The notes under the pieces are model-generated. The model was not told where the DNA came from, did not search any database, and was given only the letters and a program-made list of their open reading frames with translations. DNA of 64,000 nt, taken from the NCBI RefSeq assembly GCF_023499255.1, contig NZ_CP092183.1, positions 7,684,501-7,748,500 of the forward strand, read 5' to 3'. Both the position numbers and the translations under genes were made by a program. This document shows, piece by piece, positions 26,366-34,225 of this stretch (the first letter of the stretch is position 1; each line of letters opens with the position of its first letter). This stretch comes from Couchioplanes caeruleus (GTDB lineage: Bacteria; Actinomycetota; Actinomycetes; Mycobacteriales; Micromonosporaceae).

Positions 26366-26579
26366 GACGCATTCGGCGCCCCGGTCACCTTCGGCCTGAG
26401 GTGCGCAATCTCTCCGTCGGGTAGACTTGGCCCGTCGCCGCCGACGTCGATCCATTTCTCTGGTTCCGCCGCGGCGACGCGCGTGCGGCCCGCGAGCTCC
26501 CTCGCGTGTGGCCCGCGCCCTAACCAGACCGCGCCCAGGACTTCGACGGGCGCACCACGAGAGGCACCCGCAGAACTCC
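26366..26579 (+). promoter_or_regulatory. Promoter and long leader of the DEAD-box helicase gene
   Basis: The 214 bp between terminator and ATG contain GTAGACTTGG near 26420 as a -10 candidate (TAGACT), leaving a 5' leader of about 150 nt. The leader is GC-rich with several inverted segments. Long leaders are common on cold-responsive RNA helicase genes, but no specific riboregulator is recognisable. Confidence 0.4.
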
Positions 26580-28247
26580 ATGACCGACATCGAACCCACC
26601 GAGACAGAACCCGCCCTGGTACCGGTCCTCACCCGCGCCCCCGTCCGACCCGACAGCCCCACGTTCGCCGAGCTGGGCGTCCGCGCCGAGACCGTGGAGG
26701 CCCTGGCCGCGGCCGGCATCACCCGGGCCTTCGCCATCCAGGAGTACGCGCTGCCCATCGCGCTGCGCGGCACCGACCTGATCGGCCAGGCGCCCACCGG
26801 CACCGGCAAGACCCTGGGCTTCGGCCTGCCCATCCTCGAGCGTATGACCGCACCGAGCGAGGGCGCCGACGGCATGCCTCAGGCGCTGATCGTCGTACCG
26901 ACCCGTGAGCTGGGCCTGCAGGTGGCGCGCGACCTCGCCGCAGCCGGCGCCACCCGCGGCGTGCGCGTGCTGCCGATCTACGGCGGCGTGGCGTACGAGC
27001 CGCAGGTCGAGGCGCTCAAGAAGGGCGTCGAGATCCTGGTCGGCACCCCCGGCCGCCTGCTCGACCTGGCCAAGCAGAAGCAGCTCAAGCTCACCTCGAT
27101 CAAGGCCCTGGTGCTCGACGAGGCCGACCGCATGCTCGACCTCGGCTTCCTCGAGGACGTCGAGAAGATCCTCGCCATGCTCCCCGAGCAGCGCCAGACC
27201 ATGCTGTTCTCGGCGACCATGCCGGACCCGATCGTCGCGCTGTCGCGCCGCTTCCTGCGCCACCCGGTCACCATCCACGCCGGGCACACCACCGAGAGCG
27301 GCCCCTCGCCGCTGACCAAGCAGGTCGTCTACCGCACCCACCCGCTGAACAAGCTGGAGATGGTGGCGCGCATCCTGCAGGCCCGCGACCGCGGCCTCAC
27401 CATGATCTTCACCCGGACCAAGCGGGCGGCCGACCGCGTCGCCGAGGACCTCGACTTCCGCGGCTTCGCGGTGGCCGCCGTCCACGGTGACCTCGGCCAG
27501 GGCGCCCGGGAGCGGGCGCTGCGCGCGTTCCGCACGGGAAAGATCGACGTCCTGGTCGCCACCGACGTCGCCGCCCGCGGCCTGGACGTCTCCGGCGTCA
27601 CCCACGTCATCAACTACGACTGCCCGGAGGACCCGGACACGTACACGCACCGCATCGGCCGCACCGGCCGGGCGGGCGCGACCGGCGTCGCCGTGACGTT
27701 CGTGGACTGGGAGGACATGCCGCGCTGGGTGCTCATCGACAAGTCGATGGGGCTCAACATGCCGCAGCCCCCGGAGACGTACCACACCTCACCGGCGCTC
27801 TACGCCGACCTGGACATCCCGACGGACATCTCGGGCACCCTGCCGACGGCCGAGCGCAACCGCGCCGGCCTGTCCGCGGAGGTCGAGGAGGACCTCGGGG
27901 GACGCCGCCGCGGCAAGGAGAGCAGCCGCTCCCGGCCCCGCAGCACCGGTGGTCCGCGCCGGCGCGGCGGTGACGAGAGCGCACCGGAGGCGGCACCGGC
28001 CGCGGAGGGCGAGACGTCCGATCGCCCGCGCCGGCAGCGTCGCCGCCGCCAGGTCGACGAAACCGATTCGGGTACGCCCGCAGCCGACGCCGCCCCCGCA
28101 GCGGAAGCCGCCGATTCCTCCGCCGAGGGTGGCCGTCCGCGGCGCCGGCGCCGGCGCAGTGGCGGGCGCGGCACGGCGGAGTCGTCCGGCGAGATGACCG
28201 GAGGCTCCGACGCCGGAGTGGGCACGGGATCGGGTTCCGAGGACTGA
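26580..28247 (+). CDS. rhlE: DEAD-box ATP-dependent RNA helicase
   Basis: A 555 aa RNA helicase. Motifs in order are the Q-motif FAIQEYALPIAL, motif I APTGTGKT, Ia PTRELGLQV, II VLDEADRMLD, III FSATMPD, IV MIFTRTKRAAD, V VATDVAARGLD and VI HRIGRTGRAG. The last 120 residues are a charged Arg/Ser/Glu-rich tail ([19 protein letters not shown]), usual for actinobacterial RhlE and likely to bind RNA. A classic terminator follows. The gene closes the conserved moeZ-to-rhlE block. Confidence 0.95.
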   Translation: MTDIEPTETEPALVPVLTRAPVRPDSPTFAELGVRAETVEALAAAGITRAFAIQEYALPIALRGTDLIGQAPTGTGKTLGFGLPILERMTAPSEGADGMPQALIVVPTRELGLQVARDLAAAGATRGVRVLPIYGGVAYEPQVEALKKGVEILVGTPGRLLDLAKQKQLKLTSIKALVLDEADRMLDLGFLEDVEKILAMLPEQRQTMLFSATMPDPIVALSRRFLRHPVTIHAGHTTESGPSPLTKQVVYRTHPLNKLEMVARILQARDRGLTMIFTRTKRAADRVAEDLDFRGFAVAAVHGDLGQGARERALRAFRTGKIDVLVATDVAARGLDVSGVTHVINYDCPEDPDTYTHRIGRTGRAGATGVAVTFVDWEDMPRWVLIDKSMGLNMPQPPETYHTSPALYADLDIPTDISGTLPTAERNRAGLSAEVEEDLGGRRRGKESSRSRPRSTGGPRRRGGDESAPEAAPAAEGETSDRPRRQRRRRQVDETDSGTPAADAAPAAEAADSSAEGGRPRRRRRRSGGRGTAESSGEMTGGSDAGVGTGSGSED

Positions 28248-28258
28248 CGACGTACGCG

Positions 28259-28293
28259 AAAAGGCGTCCCACCCACCGGTGGGGCGCCTTTTT
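28259..28293 (+). terminator. Rho-independent terminator of rhlE
   Basis: AAAAGGCG-T-CCCACC pairs with GGTGGGGCGCCTTTTT, making a long stem followed by five T on the plus strand and four A on the other. It can serve both rhlE and the convergent heme oxygenase gene. Confidence 0.92.
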
Positions 28294-28296
28294 CCG

Positions 28297-29231
28297 TCAG
28301 TGCTCGGGGGTGATGCCGAGGACGGCGCACGCCTCCCGGTACATGCGGACGGCCTCGCCACGCACCTGCCGGCGTTCGGTGAGCCGCTCGCGGAACGGGA
28401 TACGAACCGGCACCGCGATGCCGTCCACGGTGGCCTCGAACTCCATGCCGTCGGGGTCCAGCCCGGACACCCGCGCGGCGGTGGCCGCACCGATGCCGCC
28501 GAGGCCCCGCACGATCAGCACGTTGTCCTCGGCGTGGTCGTCGTTCATGTGCCGGGCGATCTGCGCGACCGCCTCCGGGGTGAGGTCGAAGGCATCCACC
28601 CAGCGCTCCTTGAGGTCGGCGAGAACGGCGATGTTCAGGCGGTACGCCTCCGGCACCTCGGCCAGAAGACGGTCTTCATCTTCCGCCGAGAGCACCAGCC
28701 GTCGAGGAGCGCGCGGTACCGGGTGCGGAACGCGGGCGGGGAGACGCCGTCGAAGACGAAGAATCGGTGTCCGGGGCCGGCCAGGCCGTACGCCTTCGCG
28801 ATCGCCGGACCGAGGTACTGGCCGCCGGACAGGTCGCCCAGATAGCGGGTGTAGTGGTGGGCGATGAAGGCCCACGGCCGGTCGAACGCGACCTCGCGCA
28901 GGCGCGCCCGGTAACGCTCGGTGGCCGGCAGCGGCGCATGCGGGTCGTGGCCCCGCAGCACGGCGAGGTCGTCGGTGAGGGCGGGGAGCCGCATCAGCTC
29001 CGGGAAGACGAACGGGCCGGCCACCGGATCGTCGGCCATCGCGGCGGCGGCCTGCTCGAGGGTCTCGTAGATGAACCAGTGTTGGGTGGCGAGGTCCGCG
29101 TACGCCGCCCGCGGCAGGCTGCCGGAGGCTAGGCGGTCGAGGAACCCGCTGCCCTGCGCCTCGTCGTGGTCGGAGCGGGTCGCGGAGCGCAGCCGGACGG
29201 ACAGCCGGGCGCGCGGCTCGGCAGACGTCAT
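28297..29231 (-). pseudogene. Heme oxygenase-DUF2470 fusion, disrupted by a frameshift
   Basis: Residues 1-180 from the ATG at 29231 are a biliverdin-forming heme oxygenase. They include LRSATRSDHDEAQGSGFLDRL with the proximal histidine and the distal-helix motif YTRYLGDLSGGQYLGPAIAK. Near 28695-28700 the frame breaks. The first frame runs into a nonsense tail (GWCSRRKMKTVFWPRC) and stops at 28635. The -1 alternative frame carries the expected continuation VLSAEDEDRLLAEVPEAYRLN, then a DUF2470 domain (HMNDDHAEDN, VRIPFRERLTERRQVRGEAVRMY) ending at 28297. Restoring one C (CCAGCC to CCAGGCC on the plus strand) would give one 311 aa protein. This is either a real mutation or a base error. AGGGAGG precedes the start and an iron box lies 19 bp further upstream. 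Confidence 0.8.
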
Positions 29232-29249
29232 GGCAGCGCCTCCCTAGGA

Positions 29250-29267
29250 TGTTAGGCTAGCCTAACA
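29250..29267. promoter_or_regulatory. IdeR/DmdR-type iron box
   Basis: Perfect 18-bp palindrome TGTTAGGCTAGCCTAACA between the heme oxygenase start (29231) and the divergent methyltransferase start (29318). It contains TTAGGCTAGCCTAA, close to the actinobacterial iron-box consensus built on TTAGGnTAGnCTAACCTAA. Iron-dependent repression of heme degradation is the expected role. Confidence 0.82.
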
Positions 29268-29317
29268 AACCCCGAGCGGCACGCGGGGCGTCGCGGAGCG
29301 CGAGGCAGAATGGTGGG

Positions 29318-30454
29318 ATGCCCCCATCGCTGGAAGCCGTCCTGGCCGAGGTCCGTGAGCTGCTGCTCGACCCGGCGCTCACCCGTGCGGTCGCGGCGGG
29401 CCGGCGGCGCGGGGTCACCCCGTCGGTGCAGCGGGCCGAGCTGCGGCCCGTCGAGCTGAAGACCGGCCGGAAGCTGCAGATCGTCACGAACGACGGCTCC
29501 CGGCCGTACACCCGCAACGTCGGCGGGGAGGAGGCCGCGGCCGCGGTCGACGCCCTGCTCGCCGAGCCGTTCGGCAACTGGCACGTGGAGACCGCGACGT
29601 CGACGGTGCAGGTGCGGGTCACGAAGAAGGGCGACGCCCAGGTCCACCGGGCCGGCGCGAGCACCGCCGCCGCGGCGCCCGCCCCGCACGACCGGGCCAA
29701 GCAGTGGCTGCTCGACCCGGGCGACCCGCTGTTCACCGTCATCGGCGGCAACGCCGCGAAACGCCGGCAGGTCGACGCGTTCCTGCGCGCACTGGCCGCC
29801 ACGCTGCCCGGCGAGCTGCCGTCGCCGCTGCGGGTCGTCGACCTGGGCTGCGGGAATGCCTACCTGACCTTCGCGGCGTACCGGTATCTGGCCGACCGCG
29901 CCGCCGACGTCCGGGTCGTGGGGGTCGACGTCCGCGAGGATCAACGCGTACGCAACACCGCCGTCGCCGAGCAGCTGGGCTGCGCCGACGCGGTCCGCTT
30001 CGTGGCCGGAACCATCGAGGACGCCCAGGTCGACGAGGCGCCCGACCTGGTACTCGCCCTGCACGCCTGCGACACGGCGACGGACCAGGCGCTGGCCCGG
30101 GCCGTACGGTGGAACGCCCGCTGGGTGCTGGCGGCGCCCTGCTGCCACCACGACATCGCCGCCCAGCTCAAGGGCGGCACGGCGCCGGCGCCGTACGCGG
30201 AGGTGACCCGGAACGCGATCCTGCGGGAGCGCTTCGCGGACGTCCTCACCGACTCGCTGCGGTCGTCCCTGCTGCGGCTGAACGGCTACAAGGTCGACGT
30301 GGTCGAGTTCGTGGACTCCCAGCACACACCGCGCAACCTGCTGCTGCGGGCCCGCCGCACCGGCGCCGCCCCGACGGACGACCAGCGTTCCGAGTACGAG
30401 ACGCTGACCGGTCAGTGGGGCGTGACGCCGGCCCTGGAGAAGCTGCTCACCTGA
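29318..30454 (+). CDS. Class I SAM-dependent methyltransferase (METTL25/GSTCD-like)
   Basis: A 378 aa putative RNA methyltransferase. The SAM-binding motif I is RVVDLGCGNAYLTFAAY (about 173-189), with VVGVDVREDQ as the acidic strand end. Diagnostic residues of this branch are LALHACDTATDQAL and APCCHHDI (about 243-285). The N-terminal 130 residues hold a separate domain (VQRAELRPVELKTGRKLQIV). Family members are predicted to act on RNA. It is divergent from heme oxygenase and convergent with the copper-operon membrane protein gene. Confidence 0.88.
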   Translation: MPPSLEAVLAEVRELLLDPALTRAVAAGRRRGVTPSVQRAELRPVELKTGRKLQIVTNDGSRPYTRNVGGEEAAAAVDALLAEPFGNWHVETATSTVQVRVTKKGDAQVHRAGASTAAAAPAPHDRAKQWLLDPGDPLFTVIGGNAAKRRQVDAFLRALAATLPGELPSPLRVVDLGCGNAYLTFAAYRYLADRAADVRVVGVDVREDQRVRNTAVAEQLGCADAVRFVAGTIEDAQVDEAPDLVLALHACDTATDQALARAVRWNARWVLAAPCCHHDIAAQLKGGTAPAPYAEVTRNAILRERFADVLTDSLRSSLLRLNGYKVDVVEFVDSQHTPRNLLLRARRTGAAPTDDQRSEYETLTGQWGVTPALEKLLT

Positions 30455-30457
30455 GTG

Positions 30458-31600
30458 TCAGCTCACCGTGGCGGTGAACGCCGCGGTGTGGACCTTGCCC
30501 GCCACCTGGAAGTCGAAGAACATCCGGTAGCGGCCGGGACCGGGCGCGGCCAGCCAGAACTTCACGGCGCCGTCGACGGGCTGCGGCTCCGGATGCACAT
30601 GGACGTAGCCGACATCACCCTCACGGAGCACGACCAGGTGACCGTACGCGCCCAGGTACGGCTCGAGCGCCGCCGGTTTGCCGTCGGATCCCCGTACGGT
30701 CATGAGGATCGGCTGCGCTGAGCCGGTCTGCGGCGTACCCCCGTACTCGACGCTGAAGCCGTCCGTGGTCGCGCGCGTGACCGGTGCGGGAAGGGCGACC
30801 GGGGCGTAGCTGCCGGCGACCGTGAGGTCGGCACCCAGCGTGACCGGCATCTGCTGCCCGCCGACGATCGCGGTGAAGTCGGCAACCGCCCGGTAGCTGC
30901 CGGGCCGGGCCAGCACGAGGTCGACGCTCCACGTGCCGTCCGGCGCCATGGTCGGGTGAAGGTGCTGGTAGCCGGTGAGATCACGCCGCACGACCACGAG
31001 GTGGAGCGGCTTGTCGTGCACAACGGCGTAGGTGGTCACGGGCGCACCGCCGGCCGCGGTGACACGGAAGGTCAACGGCTGCTTGCGGCCGGCGGGGAAG
31101 AGCGTGCTCCCCGGCTGCAGGGTGAGACCGCTCGCGGTGATGGCCAGGCCGCCGACGGACTGGGCGGCGGCCGCGGTGGACCCTGCGACTTGCGTCACGG
31201 TGCCGTCCGCGTTGTGGAGGTGGGGCGGTGCGCCGGTGTCGTCGTGAGGCGTCGTGCCGGTCGCGGCGCCGGTGCCGGTTCCGGCGGCGTCGTGGGCGTG
31301 GGCTCCGGTCGCGGATTGCGGGGCCGGGGCGGATCGGGTGCTCTCGACCGATTCGTTGAGGCGGCCGATGCCGTAGCCGGCAAAGAGCACCACCACCAGG
31401 ACCGCACCGAATGCGGCCAGCCTGAAGGCGCTGCTCCTCTCCTCACCTGCTGATCCTCTGTGCTCACCGGCTGGGGTCTGCCGGCCGGCTGAACCCTCGG
31501 GGCCGGAGGCGGGATCGTCGGTCGCCCCGGTCCCGGCGCCCGGCGCAGGCGTGCCTGACCCGGCGCCGTGCGCGGGTTCGAGCTTGTCGGTCTCAGGCAT
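30458..31600 (-). CDS. His-rich membrane protein of the copper operon
   Basis: A 380 aa protein: an acidic/Pro-rich cytoplasmic N-terminus (about 1-55), one transmembrane helix (LAAFGAVLVVVLFAGYGIGRL), and an exported His-rich linker (GAHAHDAAG, TTPHDDTGAPPHLHNADG). Two related beta-sandwich units follow, each with an H-x-H cluster: LHLVVVRRDLTGYQHLHP and HLVVLREGDVGYVHVHPEP. These His clusters probably bind copper or another soft metal in the cell envelope. The start overlaps the copZ stop by 8 nt. No named family is certain. Confidence 0.82.
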   Translation of the reverse strand: MPETDKLEPAHGAGSGTPAPGAGTGATDDPASGPEGSAGRQTPAGEHRGSAGEERSSAFRLAAFGAVLVVVLFAGYGIGRLNESVESTRSAPAPQSATGAHAHDAAGTGTGAATGTTPHDDTGAPPHLHNADGTVTQVAGSTAAAAQSVGGLAITASGLTLQPGSTLFPAGRKQPLTFRVTAAGGAPVTTYAVVHDKPLHLVVVRRDLTGYQHLHPTMAPDGTWSVDLVLARPGSYRAVADFTAIVGGQQMPVTLGADLTVAGSYAPVALPAPVTRATTDGFSVEYGGTPQTGSAQPILMTVRGSDGKPAALEPYLGAYGHLVVLREGDVGYVHVHPEPQPVDGAVKFWLAAPGPGRYRMFFDFQVAGKVHTAAFTATVS

Positions 31601-31805
31601 CGGCAAGCTCGTAGCCGGCCTCGTCCACCGCGGCGCGCACGGCATCCTCGGCGAGCGGCTCGGCGCTGGTCACGGTGACCGCGCCGGTGGGAAGGTCGAC
31701 CTGAACGGCGTCGACGCCGGGCAGCTCGGAGAGTTCGCTGGTCACGGCCTGCACGCAGTGGTTACAGGTCATGCCGCTGACGGTGTACGTGGCGGTGACG
31801 GCCAT
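31593..31805 (-). CDS. copZ: Heavy-metal-associated (HMA) copper chaperone
   Basis: A 70 aa ferredoxin-like metallochaperone. The metal site is GMTCNHCVQAV (MxCxxC) near residues 11-21, and the rest has the expected strand and helix pattern ending VDEAGYELADA. CopZ carries Cu(I) in the cytoplasm to an ATPase or to the CsoR sensor. No P-type ATPase is adjacent; the partner here is the His-rich membrane protein. The gene starts 82 bp after csoR on the same strand. Confidence 0.93.
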   Translation of the reverse strand: MAVTATYTVSGMTCNHCVQAVTSELSELPGVDAVQVDLPTGAVTVTSAEPLAEDAVRAAVDEAGYELADA

Positions 31806-31887
31806 GGCGGGCCTCCTTCTTCGATGGTGTGACGAACGTGGCCCGCCGGCTCACGGAGCCGGATCGGGCGTGGCGGCTCTCGCAGGC

Positions 31888-32190
31888 CTAGGAACGGACC
31901 AGGCGGGCGATCGCGTCGGACGCTTCCTTCACCTTCGCGGTGGGGTCCCCGGCGCGGGCAGCATCGACGACGCAGTGCGCAAGGTGGTCCTCCAGCAGCC
32001 CCACGGCCACCGCGTGCAGGGCACTCTTGGCGGCGGAGATCTGCGTGAGAACGTCAATGCAGTACGTGTCCTCGTCCACCATGCGCTGCAGGCCCCGGAT
32101 CTGCCCCTCGATGCGCCGCAGCCGCCCGAGCAAGGCGGCCTTGTCCCCCGAGTAGCCGTGCGGGCCGGGATGTTCTTGGTCGGCGGTCAT
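31888..32190 (-). CDS. csoR: CsoR-family copper-sensing repressor
   Basis: A 100 aa all-helical repressor (DUF156). The Cu(I) ligands of the family are in place: Cys in TYCIDVLTQ, and the His-x3-Cys of LLEDHLAHCVV. LGRLRRIEGQIRGLQRMVDED is the conserved N-terminal helix. The ATG at 32190 lies 9 bp from a palindromic operator candidate. Its order csoR-copZ-membrane protein implies autoregulated copper control; copper binding would release DNA. Confidence 0.93.
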   Translation of the reverse strand: MTADQEHPGPHGYSGDKAALLGRLRRIEGQIRGLQRMVDEDTYCIDVLTQISAAKSALHAVAVGLLEDHLAHCVVDAARAGDPTAKVKEASDAIARLVRS

Positions 32191-32199
32191 GCCACGACT

Positions 32200-32216
32200 A
32201 TACCCCCCTCCGGTAT
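32200..32216. promoter_or_regulatory. CsoR operator candidate
   Basis: ATACCCCCCTCCGGTAT: a 5-bp inverted ATACC/GGTAT repeat around a GC-rich centre just upstream of csoR. It resembles known CsoR sites (TACCC...GGGTA type) and would overlap the promoter. Confidence 0.65.
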
Positions 32217-32370
32217 CTGGGAAGGGAGTCCCATCGCGTGCGTACGTCACATCCGCCGGCTGCCACGCCTGACACCCAACCTGCCCGAACCGATCCGGCC
32301 GACCGGCGTGGCACGCCGCGACCGGATCTCCTGAGCGTCGCTTTGGTCGTTTTGTCTCGTTAATGGATTT

Positions 32371-33684
32371 GTGTCGTTTACCGTGACCACCCGATCCGTC
32401 ATTGTCGCCGTGATGTCGGCGCTGCTGTTCACGGGCTACGCCACCGTGAGCCCGGCCTCCCCGGCCGCAGCCGCTCGTCGCGCCCCCTTCCTGGCAGCCG
32501 GCGGAGTGGGGGCATCGAGCGCGGTCCCGGCCGGCCTCCCATCGGCCGTACTGCGAGAGCTGTTCGGATCCGCCGGGCGTCCGGAGACGGCCAAGACCGC
32601 AGCGTCCCGGGTTGCCCGGGCCGCCGCGCCCTCCGGGGGGTTGCGCGGCGTCCACGCCGCTGCCGCGTCCCACCCGTTGCCGGGTATCCGCGCCGCCGCG
32701 CCCTCCGGGGCGTTCCGGGGAATCCGCGCCGCCGCGCCCTCCGGGGTGTTGCGGGGTGTGCGGGCCGGCGTGACCTCGGGTTCGCCGGTCGCTCGGGACG
32801 ATCGGATGTCCGCAGCCGAGCTGGACAGGCGCATCACCGGCGCCGCCCGCCAGCTCGAGGTGCTCGTCGAGCAGTACAACGACTCCCGCGAGGACCTGCG
32901 CACCACCAAGCAGCAGATCTCCCACCTCGGCGGCCGGCTCGGCCCGATGATCCGGGACCTGGAGGAGCGGCAGTCCCTCATGGACCGGCTGATGTCGCAC
33001 ACGTACCAGCGCACGCGTACCGGGCCGACCGTCGCGCTGTTCGCATCCGACCACCCCCACGAGTTCGTCGACAAGTTGCTCGTACTGCACCAGCTCGCCA
33101 GCGAGGAACAGCGCGCCGCCGAGGACCTGCGGGCGGCCCGCATCAAGGTCGCCGACACCCGGGCGGCACTCAACGCTCTCGCGGCCCAGCAGACGCGCCA
33201 GCAGACCGAACTCAACACCCGCAGGGCGACCGTCAAGGGCGAGATCGTCGCGCTCAAACAAATGCGAGCGATCGCGTACGGCGGCGGCTCCCGCTACCCC
33301 GACGCCGGCAACATCGCTGTCCCCGAGTACGTGCCGGGCCCCGCCGCCGACGTGGTGGCGTTCGCGTTCGACCAGCTCGGCAAGCCGTACCGCTGGGGCT
33401 CGGCGGGCCCGCGCTCGTACGACTGCTCGGGGCTGACCCTGTCCGCCTGGCGAACCGCCGGAGTGAGCCTCCCCCACAACGCAGCGAGCCAGTACGCGTC
33501 CATCGCGCACGTGAGCAGGAACGAGCTGAGGCCGGGCGACCTGGTGTTCTTCTACAGCCCGATCAGCCACGTCGGCGTCTACATCGGCGGCGGACGGATG
33601 ATCCACGCCCCGGAGTTCGGCGAGAACGTACGGGTAGCGTCCATCGACCAGCAGCCCATCCGAGGGTTCGGCCGCCCGGGCTGA
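32371..33684 (+). CDS. Secreted NlpC/P60 peptidoglycan endopeptidase
   Basis: A 437 aa secreted cell-wall hydrolase of the RipA type. A signal peptide (about 1-33) leads to an Ala/Arg-rich linker with four 12-residue repeats. A long coiled coil follows (about 145-295: LDRRITGAARQLEVLVEQYN ... TELNTRRATVKGEIVAL). The NlpC/P60 domain closes the protein, with catalytic Cys in YDCSGLTLSAW, His in SHVGVYIGGG and a further conserved His in MIHAPEFGE. The start is GTG at 32371; GTG at 32383 is possible. It should cleave stem peptides during cell separation, with the coiled coil controlling activity. Confidence 0.93.
   Translation: MSFTVTTRSVIVAVMSALLFTGYATVSPASPAAAARRAPFLAAGGVGASSAVPAGLPSAVLRELFGSAGRPETAKTAASRVARAAAPSGGLRGVHAAAASHPLPGIRAAAPSGAFRGIRAAAPSGVLRGVRAGVTSGSPVARDDRMSAAELDRRITGAARQLEVLVEQYNDSREDLRTTKQQISHLGGRLGPMIRDLEERQSLMDRLMSHTYQRTRTGPTVALFASDHPHEFVDKLLVLHQLASEEQRAAEDLRAARIKVADTRAALNALAAQQTRQQTELNTRRATVKGEIVALKQMRAIAYGGGSRYPDAGNIAVPEYVPGPAADVVAFAFDQLGKPYRWGSAGPRSYDCSGLTLSAWRTAGVSLPHNAASQYASIAHVSRNELRPGDLVFFYSPISHVGVYIGGGRMIHAPEFGENVRVASIDQQPIRGFGRPG
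32620..32763. repeat. Four 36-bp tandem repeats inside the NlpC/P60 gene
   Basis: In-frame units at 32620-32655, 32656-32691, 32692-32727 and 32728-32763 encode variants of GIRAAAPSGAFR in the linker between signal peptide and coiled coil. The third and fourth units are the most alike. Confidence 0.88.
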
Positions 33685-34225
33685 CGAAGACTCCACACCG
33701 ACGCACCCCTCAGTCCCAGCTCCGCAACTCGCCGACCACGACGGATGCCTCACTCCGACGGTTCGCCGACCACGTCAGTCAACCCTCCGCGACGCACCGC
33801 CCAGCTCCGGCGCACCCCCCGATCCCGGCCCACCACCCGGCCCGGCCCACCACCCGGCCCCGGCCCACCACCCGGCCCGGCCCACCACCCGGCCCGGCGC
33901 ACCGCCCGGCCCGACACACTGCCCGGTCCAGGCGCAAACCGGCGGTCCAGGCGCAACCGCCCGATCCACGCCCCACCCGGGCGCACCGCCCAGCCCGGCG
34001 CAACCGCCCAGCCCGGCGCAACCGCCCAGCCCGGCGCAACCGCCCAGCCCGGCGCAACCGCCCAGCCCGGCGCAACCGCCCAGCCCGGCGCAACCCGCCC
34101 GGCCTCGGCGCAACCGTCGGGTCGTGGCGCGCTGCCCACCGGGTCGCGCGGCTCACCGGAGCGCGCAGCCCGGCCGGCGGGCAGCGCGGCCGGCGGGCAG
34201 CGCGGCCGGCGGGCAGGCGCGTTCC
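33685..34225. repeat. Intergenic tandem arrays between NlpC/P60 and recQ
   Basis: A 541-bp gap without a credible gene. Three arrays are packed in it. At 33825-33900 there are repeats of GGCCCACCACCC. At 33985-34092 an 18-bp unit CAGCCCGGCGCAACCGCC occurs six times at exact 18-bp spacing (starts 33991, 34009, 34027, 34045, 34063, 34081). At 34171-34218 a 16-bp unit CGGCCGGCGGGCAGCG occurs three times, ending 8 bp from the recQ stop. The minus strand stays open as a Gly-Trp-Ala-Val-Ala-Pro repeat. That looks like a by-product of the 18-bp period. Confidence 0.9.

Noticed and set aside
32217..32370. c-di-AMP (ydaO) riboswitch upstream of the NlpC/P60 gene
   Set aside because: This class often precedes such genes in actinobacteria, but the 154-bp gap shows none of the conserved core sequence.
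33985..34092. CRISPR-like spacing of identical 18-bp units
   Set aside because: Units are contiguous with no unique spacers and no cas genes are present.
33750..34139. Minus-strand open frame of GWAVAP repeats
   Set aside because: It is produced by the 18-bp array (unit length divisible by 3), has no ribosome site and no folded part.
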